NCBI GenBank assembly: GCA_021234155.1
Contig: JAJEKV010000003.1
Span: forward strand, 18,276,386 to 18,340,385
Direction of reading: 5' to 3'
DNA length: 64,000 bases
From: Isoetes taiwanensis
Taxonomy: Eukaryota > Streptophyta > Lycopodiopsida > Isoetales > Isoetaceae
Positions within the stretch are counted from its first letter, which is position 1; each line of letters begins with the position of its first letter. Below are positions 54,840 to 64,000 of the stretch, piece after piece. A program made the translations under genes and the position numbers. The notes under the pieces were generated by a model. It saw nothing but the letters and a program-made list of their open reading frames with translations, was not told the origin of the DNA and searched no databases.

Positions 54840-55830
54840 TTATCGCTTTGAGTTGAATATGCCTATTCCATTGCCTACTTTTGATTCCAAAGATGAGTGC
54901 TAATACCTTTCTAAAAGCCTTTGAAGACTATTACAGGATTTTGGCTTCAAAAAAGGATGCAAGCTATCACAATTCGAAAAGTGTTTTAAAGAGAGAAGTG
55001 AAGCGGGTGCTTGGCTGACTTATGAGAAGCTTATGGGAACCACTTCTTGGGATGATCTTGTCACCAAGTTTTTGGACAGTTTGGAAAACGCGTCTTTGCT
55101 CCTAAAGACCTTGTTAATGAGTTGCAAAATTTCTATTTATGCAGTGAAAGTGTGAGCCAAGATAAGGAGAGATTTAGTACCTTCATGAATAGATGCCAAA
55201 AAGTTCAAGTCACTGCTCCCACACTCTTTTGGTATCCTCCTTCATTAAAGGCTTATCTTCCGCACTGAAATTCACAGAAGCTTATCAAGATTCAAGCTGC
55301 GTGAGGTTTTGATTCCATCTACAAAGTTTTTGCCAAAACCACTGAATTGACCAAAATGTTTTCTATTCTACCAGAAAAACACCATAGCTTTCATCATGAT
55401 CCTTTTTACCCTGATGCCACCGATGGTCATTATGAATCTCACCATTCTCATCCCTATTTATGCCAGCATAAAGAAAAGAAAAAAGAAGAAGCTGATTCTC
55501 TCGATTTTAGAAGTCAAGGCGCACTGACAAAAGTGACCGAGGCTTTAGCAAGAGGTGACCAAACAACTTGTGGAGCTCAAGGCAAGCGGGGCAGGTAGAA
55601 CTTACCACTGAATGTATTCATTGCAATAGAACTTCACACCCAAAATGACATTTGTTATTGGCAAATATGTCCTAAATGTAAAAAGAAAGGTCACTTTGGT
55701 AGAGAATGTCCAAATGCAGCTTTTTGCAATGAAGTTGGCCATACTGACCTCGGATGCAATCGTTAAAGAATATTTTGCCAAGCAAGAGAGGGAAAAGAAG
55801 TCTCCGAGGCAACTCCCCATGTAAGATTTG
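54840..55830 (+). pseudogene. gag: gag remnant with CCHC knuckle
   Basis: Capsid-like segments appear in changing frames: FKERSEAGAWLTYEKLMG-type text (about 54,990-55,035), then WDDLVTKFLDS. A nucleocapsid motif CPKCKKKGHFGREC lies at 55,668-55,709 and fits CX2CX4HX4C; a second Cys-rich piece (CIHCNRTSH) precedes it by about 60 bp. Many stops and shifts prevent a full reading. Confidence 0.7.
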
Positions 55831-56169
55831 CGAGCCTACTAGCTCTATAAGGTTTGTACAAGCCACGAGATGCCAAAGACCAAAGAAGTGATGGTGGTAC
55901 AAACCAGAAGTATGGGAGATTCCCATAAACCTCGCCGAGCCTACCAAGTTTGTTCCAGAGCATTTTAGGAGATCAAAGACCGCCACCACCTGCTATAGAG
56001 GCCCCTCCTCAAGAAATAGCTCCACCTCCCCAACAAAAATATGGTAAGAAAGATCATGACCTTGATGAGTTGGATGTTTTACTAAAAAATTCTAAAGTAA
56101 GTGTGGACTTATTTACATTGTTAAAAATTGCACCTGGTTATAGGAAAAAAGTTACTACAACAAACTACT

Positions 56170-56690
56170 TTTAGTGAAGCAAAAGCTTGTGTAGGTGTTG
56201 CTAATGCCACTAATCTTATTCTGGCCCAAAATGAAGAGGATCCGTGTGCCTTTATGTGCTCGGCAACTCTAGGAGGTTATTCTTTTTCCAATGTGTTGTT
56301 AGATGGAGGCTCACCTTTGAATATCATGCCATATCATGTTATGAAAAAAATGTGGACTCGAGATAGATAAAAGGTCATCTGTCTTGTTAAAATCTTTTTC
56401 TAATGCTAAGATAGCACCAGTTGGAATTGTGACCAAGGTCCCCTAACACCGAAGGTATTGTTGTAGCCGCCAATTTTGTTGTTGTTGCTTTTGAAGACCT
56501 AGGAGAAGATACGCATATATGATCTCTTTGTCGGGAAGGAGGTGGATGGCTACGCTTGATGCTAGGCCAATCTGGTCCAAGGGAGATGCACCATTTCAAA
56601 TGGCACTCAAGTGGCCACAATCTACAATCAAGACGGTTCTTATGGCTTTAATGACGAGGTACATTTTATCAAAGAAATGCTTATAGAAGA
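56170..56690 (+). pseudogene. Aspartic protease remnant
   Basis: FSNVLLDGGSPLNIMPYHVM at about 56,285-56,345 is a retroviral-type protease start in which DGGS takes the place of D(S/T)G, as in many Tat-like elements. A later GRRWMATLDARPIWSKGD (about 56,538-56,590) matches the LGRPWxxxxxA segment at the domain end. Confidence 0.75.
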
Positions 56691-56784
56691 ACCACTAGGA
56701 TCATATAGTCTAGCAACTCCTAGCACCGTGAAAATTGAGTTGATCCCTTTAATTAGAGAGTGTGCACTACCCTCCAAGATGGCG

Positions 56785-57175
56785 TAAGAGGTTGTTTATG
56801 GTTTGATGGAGGAATATCAAAGAAATTGAATGTAGCTTCATCTCAGCTATATTAAAAGATACCGCCAATAAACTTTTGGCCAAGGTAGGAAGAATTTTTC
56901 CCAAATAACTTCTAATGCAGCAGAATACAAGGCTTTGATTGCAGGTCTCCAAGAAGCTAGAGCTATGGATATTTCAATTATACATATCTATGGGGATTCA
57001 CAATTAGTTTGCGTACAATGTAAATGGTGAATATCAAGCCAAGAATGCTGATATGGAGCTCCGCAGAAACCAGGTAATGGGAATGCTTGCCATTTTACCT
57101 CTTGGGAAATTACTCATATCCCAAGGGAGCGAATTGGGAAGCCGATGCTTTGTGCGCAGATACTCCGATGACTTA
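56785..57175 (+). pseudogene. Archaeal/plant-type RNase H placed before RT
   Basis: Motifs in order: WFDGGISKK with the first catalytic Asp (56,805), TSNAAEYKALIAGLQEARAM with the catalytic Glu (56,923), HIYGDSQLV with the next Asp (56,995), GEYQAKN, and a late segment readable as HIPRERI (about 57,115-57,135) before the last Asp region. This is the NAAEY...GDSQLV type of RNase HI used as the extra domain by Tat-lineage elements. There it usually lies after the ordinary RNase H, whereas here it lies between protease and RT. At least two frameshifts are present. Confidence 0.75.
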
Positions 57176-58255
57176 TTTATCCGAGGGAGCTATACCGAGG
57201 AAGATTTCGATGAGGATGAGGCTAAGGAGCTTTGTCCCATCCTAGTTATAAATGCATCCCGTGAAAAGGCAATCAATGAAGTTATAATCAACAAGCATGG
57301 CCAGAAAGAACTCGCTTTTGGGAGATCTTTTGACACACAAAATAAGGAAGAGATCAATAAATTCTTTGAAGAGAGAAGTGATGTGTTTGCTTGGGATTAT
57401 TCTGAGCTTATTGGTATCAAAGAGGAGGTATGTCAATTTGAAATTAAAATTAAAGAGGGCTGTAAGCCTGTTTTCCAGAAGTTAAGAAGAATAAATGCTT
57501 CACTTTTAGATCTAATCAAAGATGAATTGCATAAGATGTTGGATGCGGTGTCATTGTAGAGATCATCAACCCCTAATGGGTATCCCGCATTGTTCCAAAG
57601 GGGAAAAAAGAATGGAACTTTGAGAATTTGCATAGATTATCGAGATTTGAACAAAGCCACTATAAAAGATTGTTATCCCTTGCCTTTTTGGAAGAAATCC
57701 TATATGCCGCTGCGAGGAAAAGACATGTACTCATTTTTGGATGGTTTTTCAGGGTTTAACCAGATTAGTATCAAAGAGGAAGACCAGCCAAAGACTTCAT
57801 TTATCACTCCCTGGGGTACTTATGCTATGAAAAGAATGCCATTTGGCCTAATGAATGCTCCAGCTACCTTCCAAAGAGCAATGGATGTCATTTTCAAAAC
57901 CATGGCTGCTGAAAGAATTTAGAGTGTATCCGATGACCTTTGCTTGGATTCTCATGCTAATAATCATGTGGAATTGCTTGCAAAAATCTGTTCTCTATGC
58001 AGGACTTCGTGAGTCAATCTAAATCCAAAAAATGCATCTTTTTGCATCCAAAGGACAACTCTTGGGACATGAAGTATCCAGCCAAGGTATTCAAGTTGCT
58101 CAAGATAAAGTTGAAGCTCTCAAAAAACTGGTACCTCCCAAGAATTTGAAGCAGGTTAAGAGTTTCATTGGTATGACAAGTTTCCTTAGGATGTATATCC
58201 CAAATTTTGCTCATATCTTAAGTCCTATCTCTAAGTTGACCAGGATAGGGAAGTT
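57176..58255 (+). pseudogene. Reverse transcriptase domain
   Basis: The linker is open at 57,053-57,557. RT blocks then follow: GTLRICIDYRDLNKATIKD (57,617 onward), YSFLDGFSGFNQISIKEED, MPFGLMNAPATFQRAM (57,836-57,885) and a catalytic block readable only as SVSDDL (about 57,925), where the Tyr before DD is replaced by Ser. GHEVSSQGIQVAQDKVEALK (58,068-58,130) and SFIGMTSFLRMYIPNFA mark the connection. Stops occur at 57,557 and 57,920. Confidence 0.9.
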
Positions 58256-58399
58256 TTCTAAATCTGAAAGCAAGCACATACCTATCACATGGACCCCAGA
58301 GTGCCAAGAAGCTTTTGACTTTCTTATTTTATCCATATGTGAAGCTACTCTTTTAAAAAACCAGATTTGAGCCCGCCATTTGAGGTTTATATCATCATT

Positions 58400-58745
58400 A
58401 CTAAAAAGGCTATAGGTTTAGCCATTTTTGGATAAGCACACCATAGTTTTTGCAAGCAAACAATGGTCTGCTCTTGAAGAAAGATATACTAGAATAGAAA
58501 AAAGTGTCACGCTGCTCTCATGTTCCTCATCAATAGGCGGGGGCATCTACTTCCGAAAAGCCAAGTTCAAGTTCATATGAAGCAAAATCCAATGGGATTG
58601 CTATTTGGTAAAGCAACTAATAAACCAAAGATCCGTGAGATGGGCTTGTAAGTTGCAAAGTTATGATATTTCTCAGAAAAGAGTTGCACTTGACACGAAA
58701 TCCTAGCCTCTACTTGCCTTATATATTTTTTTGATCATGAGGATG
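58400..58745 (+). pseudogene. RNase H domain (ordinary gypsy position)
   Basis: FASKQWSALEERYTRIEKS (about 58,450-58,505) matches the YxSxxLxxxExxYxxxEKE block of gypsy RNase H after RT. The flanking text is heavily shifted (RWACKLQSYDI, about 58,640). Confidence 0.7.
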
Positions 58746-58949
58746 AAATGAATATTACCGACACTTCGCTTGCGTGAGCACATTTGGAAGTAACTCGTGG
58801 AGGTCAAGCCCAAGGAGGATGGCAAAGAACCTATTAGGGATCTTTTGCAATATGGATTCACTTCTCCAAACCTCACCCAAGTCGAAAAGAAGACTTAAAG
58901 ACAAGTGCGCATAATTCAAGCTAATAGAAAATATCCTATGCAAAGTCAA

Positions 58950-59935
58950 CAGGATGGAATCTTGTCGAGGTGTGTAAGTGAAGAAGAATCGCCTTGATAA
59001 TTAAAGAGATGCACAAAGGAATTGGTGGGGACATTTTGTCGGGATACCACCGCAAAAAGATTCTCGTGTCCGGATATTATTGGCCTACTGCTTTTAGAGA
59101 TCAAGTTATGAGGTTATAAAACTTGCCATCAATGTCAAATTTTTAGTAAAAGAATTTTATTGCCACCGCCTTGAATCCTATCATATCTCCGGACCTTTTC
59201 AAATCTGGGGGCTAGATTATATTGGTCCTATTAATCCTTCCTCTGCAGGTCAACATCAACATATTATTGTGGCTACAGATTATTTCACTAAGTGGGCAGA
59301 GGCTATACCTTTGAGACAAGCTAATGCCCTCACAACCGCAAGGTTTTACATGAATTTATTTGCTCCGTGTTTGGTATTCCCTTCCGGATACATTCGATAG
59401 AGGTACCCCTTTGTTAATGAAGTCATTGCTAATCAATGAGCATTTTGAAGGTCAAGCACACCAAAAGTTCTTCATATTATCCTCGGGGTAATGGACAAGC
59501 CGAAGCTACTAACAAAGTATTGAAAAATATCTTGCGTAAAAAAAAGCTGGAGATCAACAAAAAGGATTGGCATATCAAAATAGTGGACGCCCTTTGGGCT
59601 TATAGGGTCACTATCAAAACAGCTACAAATCACACACCTTTCAATTTGGTTTATGGCATAGAGGCAGTTCTACCAGTAGAACTCGAATTACCTTCTTTGA
59701 GATTAGCTCACAAATTGTGTTTACCTTTTGAACATGCTCTACAGGGAAAGACCGGATGCCCCGCTACATTTGGATGAGTACGTAATGGAAGCCGAGAACA
59801 CAAACTTGTTAAAAAGGCTAAAGATCCGGCTGCATTCAAGGTCGCACACAAAATACAAGGCACTTTTAAAAGGGGAGCTTGTTCTCAAATGGAACAAGTC
59901 AAAGGAGGATTCTCACAAAATTTGACAACATTTGG
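58950..59935 (+). pseudogene. Integrase remnant
   Basis: A zinc-region trace (ILVSGYYWPTAFRDQV, about 59,060-59,110) precedes WGLDYIGPINPSS with the first Asp (about 59,208), VATDYFTKWAEAIPLRQANA, and SSYYPRGNGQAEATNKVLKN with the catalytic Glu (about 59,470-59,525). The open stretch 59,436-59,777 continues INKKDWHIKIVDALWAYR and TPFNLVYGIEAVLPVELELP, the standard end of Tat/Athila integrases. The second catalytic Asp lies in a shifted segment near 59,390. Confidence 0.88.
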
Positions 59936-60988
59936 GAAGGGCCCTTTGTAGTGTTGGATCCTCGTGTACTAATTCTTATTGGTTACGTGAAGTTGCTTCA
60001 GGGATGCCATTGCCAAATCCTATCAACATCTTGCACCTGAAAGGTATTGGGACCAGCATGCTTGCTTGTCCCTCTTCTTTATTAAAAGGTTTAGAGATTT
60101 ATAGTAGGTTTAAAGTAGTTAAATCAGTTGATTTTTAAGCACATTATTTCAAGATAGAACAGTTTGACTTTGAGCACATTACTCTAATAGAATTTGGTTC
60201 ATGTTCCTAGGTTGATCTGATCGGTAATAGTGCAAATGATCTCAAGAACGGGGTTGATACTAATAATTACCAAGTGTCATATGCGTGAGCATCCTTCCTC
60301 CATCTTTATTCACCTGTCCTTAAGCATTCCTACCATCCATCCAGCCTCTTATTCTTGTTTTTCCATACCTTAACAAGCACTCAAGCAAAATCACCTTCAC
60401 CATCATAGCAGAGTTGCAAGGGTTTGAGACTAATTGGTTTATGTGTTTCCATGACAGGTGCACTCTTCTTCCATATTTTTTCATCTGTCTTGAGTAGTCC
60501 TACCTCCCATTTGAACTCCTTATTCTTATTCTCATTCCCTAAAGAAGAAAAGCACTCTGCAATTCATCTTTACCATCACAGCAGAGTTGCACTTGTTGAA
60601 GATTAGGAGGAAGACATATTTTCTTGTTTTGGCGAAGTTTCAAACACTTGCACACTCACTCCATTTCCATTTTACCACCACCTCACCATATACACACTCA
60701 TTTTCTTTTCACTACTTATTCCATTCACAATCATTCCACCACCCTTTTTATGCCTTTTTATCCATATTATTCCCTCACCACATCCATACTTCCATACTCA
60801 CACTCACTTCCACCTTTTTCTATCTATATTATTTCATCACCACATTCATACTCACTTCACCTCCACTTACATCTCACACTCTCATATCTCCACTTGGATA
60901 CCTTGGCACAAAGTTGAAGACCCCCCTAGTTATCCATTTCTGACATCACATGGCTGAGGGGACCAGCCTTTTTCTTGTTTTGGCGAGA
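59936..60988 (+). other. 3' untranslated region of the gypsy element
   Basis: No domain is seen beyond integrase. From about 60,640 to 60,890 the sequence is C/T/A-rich with many CACTC and TTCCA runs. CTTGTTTTGGCGA occurs twice (60,623 and 60,974), the second just before the LTR; a good polypurine tract is not obvious. Confidence 0.6.
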
Positions 60989-62933
60989 TGTTGCCCCCAA
61001 AGGGCAACATGCTAAGTGCTGAAAACTGCTGGAAAGTGCTGGGTGCAAAGTGCTGGAAAGTGCTGGGTGCTGGAAAGTGCTGGAAGACTAGGTCAAAGTT
61101 TGGAAGACTCTTGGCATTTAACATTGATATGGAGGTCAAAGGATGTTCTTTCTTCAGGTCAACAAGTGCTCGAGGTTCAAATTTACATGAGGTACTTTAT
61201 TTGAGGTCAAAATGCTTAGTCAAAAGTATGCTCTAGAAGATTCTGGTTATGAAGTTTGGAAGACATTTTTTGAAGATTGAAGTCAAAGAGTTTGGAAGAC
61301 CCCATGGTGCTTGATTTTATCCCTTAGCCATTCTCATCCAATCATTGTTCATATTCTATCTCTATCCATTGAGATTTTCTAGCCATTTCTTCCCACACCC
61401 ATACCCTCCTTTTTGTTTACCCTTGCCTACCTTATTTTGCCTTACCCAAATTTTCCTTTCTCCATTACATCCACATCCCCCATTGCCTCTATACTTTCTC
61501 ACTTCATATGACATTTGTTTTTTGCAAATTTCCCTAGCCTAGACCCTTTTTGCAAGTCCTTACCATTATGCCATGCCACTTGTATACTTTATGGAATATT
61601 CTTGACCATTATGCCCAAGGACTTAGCATATTCCCAAAGAAAAATTAGGGTTGCCATTGCTAAAGTGATCCACCTCTTCAATTTTCTATAAGTGACCTTT
61701 TAAAACCATGGCCTAGCTTTGCAAAAATAAAAAATACAAAGATATTCCATGGATATACGGAAAAAATACGAAATCGTGATCGCGCTATTTCTCGAAAAAT
61801 ACAGCCAAGAACCCTAAATTTCTGCTTCCACCTCGAATCTCACGGATTTGGCACCGAAACCTCGGAATCTACCTATTTTGACCTTCCCACTCTTTATGAA
61901 CCGAATAAACCCATCAATCAAGGCTAAGATTAAGCAAACATTTGAAAACTAAGATAAAAACATGGGATTCGACAAAAGGATTTTCTTGAAGGCCCGTAAA
62001 CGCATAAAACCTTATCGTGATCATTGTTGAGCATGACTGGAAGGATTTTGGAAGTCTCTGAGTACTCCCCGATCAAGTCACAAGAGATTTGGTTGGAAAT
62101 TATCTATTGAAACTTTTTATTGACCTGAAGTTGATTTTGAAGTACTGAATTATTATTTCCCAACATTATTATGATTGATTTACATTCCTATCAATGAAAT
62201 TCGATGCCTATCTGAAGAAATTATCTCTGTTATGATCCTTTACAATTTTTCCTCTGTTCAAAATTTTATAGAAAAATCCCTGAGTACTTTTGATTACCTT
62301 TGACCCATTTGCCATCAATACTTGAAGCATCTGGAACCTATATGCCTTGAAAAATCCAAAAAATCCTACTCACAACTTGAGTTAGAAATTTTTGCACTCT
62401 GTTTTGGCTATTCTTGACTGTATTTTGCCAAATCCAGTCACAAAAATTACTTTTGCTTATCCAGATGACAATCTGACCATTTGCCTAGATTCCTTATCAC
62501 CACTAAAGCACATTTGCTTTGGAGATTCTCAACAACTCGTCTGGCAACTCCAAAATTTCAATCTCTGATCACTGTTTTCAGATTTTGACTGCTATTGACC
62601 AAATTTTGACTGCACTTTGAGCTCGAATAACTCACAAACTATACTTCTGACTTGGTCAGAAGCTTTACCATTGAGTACCTACATCTTTTCTGACTAAGTC
62701 TATAGTGGTTGACTCAAAAAATCGATTTGCATATCAATGCCACAACTGTTTTGATAAAGGTGTCAATTTCTGGAAATGGGAAAGGTACAAAACTTCAAGT
62801 TTTTGGACTTATCATTGAAATTTGCTTGCATAGATTGATCACCTTAAGTGATCTGGAGGTTCTAACCCCAATTTGAGTGAAAGCTCAAGTTGGTTCCTTG
62901 TGGTTGATCCTTAAGCCAGGTTTAGGGTCAACA
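60989..62933 (+). repeat. 3' LTR of the gypsy element (1945 bp)
   Basis: Aligns with the 5' LTR end to end; followed by the CTTCT target duplication. Confidence 0.95.
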
Positions 62934-63041
62934 CTTCTCTTGTTAAAACACTAATTATATCATTCCTTAGCCAAATAGAAGGTTCTCTTGGACTCTACAT
63001 GGCTAGTAATTGATACTTTTGTCCCAGCTTTCACTGATTGC

Positions 63042-64000
63042 TGTGACGCTCCCTGAACATATACGACCCTCGGACGTATACATACGGGGACTTTCCCCTC
63101 CCATGGCGACCAACTCGCCATGAACAGGGCCCTCCGTCTATTTCGGGCCATCTATAATACGATGCCCGAAAGAAGGACACGAAGGGGTCATTCGGCCCAC
63201 GCCTTCAATGGGGCTCCTACGTCGCGGAAGCGTGAATACAAGGGTTAGCACACAGCATAAATCACATATAAATAACCACCTCGAAGGGTGGCATATCCAT
63301 CCAAATACCAACGGCAAAGAATATGCATCTAAACCTAAGAAAACACCCCAAACCCATGGTTCTACCCCGGTTCAGACTCCAGTGAGGATCGACTGACGGC
63401 TAGGCCTCAAGAGATCGCCAGATGTAATCTTGACATGGCGCTGGCTGGCATAGAACATGGGCTAGGGTTGTCCACTCCATCCGCCCCTCCCGGCACACAC
63501 TTTGCGGATGGGTCAATTCACGCTATGGCATCGCTATAGCCTTCCAGAGACACGTGCTCGAGGCATCACCCCGCCGAGCCTACCCATGGTTCATGAAGCC
63601 CCGTCCGATGAGGCAGGTCGGAAGCGCCCCTTCCGTAATCACAAAGGGCTCCATGGGCGAAGCTAGAGAATACGTGCCGCATCAGCGACCCCCGCATCCA
63701 TACCCGACTTACTCACCCTAAATCTACTCAAAGTGCAAGGTGCCCCATACGGGTCACACCTTCCCACCCAGGGAGTGTCAGACCCATACCCGGCCCTCTA
63801 CGTGACCGGCTATCGTGTCTAGCTCGCTATAGGAGTCCTGTGAGCCTTTATGTTCGTGGCAAGACCCCACCTCCACTTCACCACCGTGTTCCTTTGTCCG
63901 GTGCTAAGCCGCCACCATAGCATCTATGACCCGTGGGCTCTTGTGCACGTACAGCCGCATTATTGGGATAATACTGGGGCTTTTATCTAGGAGCATACTA
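63042..64000 (-). mobile_element. Chromovirus-family LTR, continues past the window
   Basis: It starts TGTGACGCTCCCTG, the reverse complement of the LTR end at 10,794-10,807. It shares GGCCCTCCGTCTA, GAAGGACACGAAGG, GGGGCTCCTA and CCTCGAAGGGT(G/A)G blocks with the reverse complement of 10,560-10,720 and with 31,161-31,400 and 38,585-39,250. No primer site is visible on its left side, so it is a 3' LTR or a solo LTR. Confidence 0.85.

Larger units (their letters stand above)
52736..62933 (+). mobile_element. Complete Ty3/gypsy element with dual RNase H
   Basis: LTRs at 52,736-54,676 and 60,989-62,933 both start TGTTGCCCCCAAAGG and end AGGGTCAACA. The flanks carry the 5-bp duplication CTTCT (52,731-52,735 and 62,934-62,938). 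Inside are a tRNA-Gln-type primer site, gag with a knuckle, protease with LLDGGS, an extra RNase H, RT with FLDGFSGFNQI, RNase H and integrase. There is no chromodomain. The FLDGFSG and DGGS wording points to the Tat/Athila side of plant gypsy elements rather than chromoviruses. All ORFs are interrupted. Confidence 0.93.

Noticed and set aside
60587-60943. Ser/His/Thr-rich 118-residue ORF
   Set aside because: Low-complexity C/T-rich 3' region of the gypsy element; an overlapping frame gives similar text.

Overview
This window is plant nuclear DNA dominated by retrotransposons. The evidence is a Ty3/gypsy chromovirus, a second gypsy lineage with two RNase H domains, a Ty1/copia element with a tRNA-Met primer site, a plant-type L1 LINE, and gene exons separated by GT-AG introns. 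No ribosomal, organellar or bacterial-type organisation is visible. The species cannot be fixed from the sequence. The unusual gene content (a ParB/methyltransferase-like gene and a DNC..QNKN/GHTHEDID transposase-like gene) makes a non-flowering land plant plausible, but this is a guess.

Layout. 1-980: a charged ORF open at the left edge and a histone H3-like domain. 985-3.1 kb: an LTR-like block with TATA box and primer site, then an unrecognised broken ORF. 3.6-10.8 kb: a degenerate chromovirus (gag, protease, RT, RNase H, integrase, chromodomain, polypurine tract, 3' LTR). 11.1-14.2 kb (minus): a decayed transposase-like gene. 14.3-16.8 kb: a minisatellite, a perfect 127-bp inverted repeat, GC-rich palindromes and a small ORF. 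16.9-17.8 kb (minus): a spliced gene with a DUF8039-like segment. 18.4-28.1 kb (plus): a multi-exon gene with a ParB/DGQHR-like motif, an amino-methyltransferase-like middle and an FCP1-like phosphatase end. It carries stops and frameshifts and is split by a young copia element (20,298-25,438). 28.1-31.1 kb: mostly featureless.

31.2-39.7 kb: an LTR of the same chromovirus family (minus), split by two head-to-tail units whose ends look like Helitron2/Helentron elements. 39.7-41.2 kb: integrase and chromodomain remains of that chromovirus copy. 41.2-52.7 kb: AT-rich DNA with a 560-bp-period duplication into which a full-length LINE (43,477-51,349) with 18-bp target duplications inserted. 52.7-62.9 kb: a complete gypsy element with 1.94-kb LTRs, target duplication CTTCT, a tRNA-Gln-type primer site and an extra RNase H upstream of RT. 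63.0-64.0 kb: a third LTR copy of the chromovirus family.

The most interesting material is the ParB-methyltransferase-phosphatase gene, whose three inferred introns all carry GC-rich palindromic cassettes. Next are the Helentron-like tandem pair and the gypsy element with a relocated RNase H. Differences between the two gypsy LTRs at 52.7 and 61.0 kb cluster at C/G-containing sites, often as one-base indels, so some frameshifts in the window may be base-calling errors rather than real lesions.
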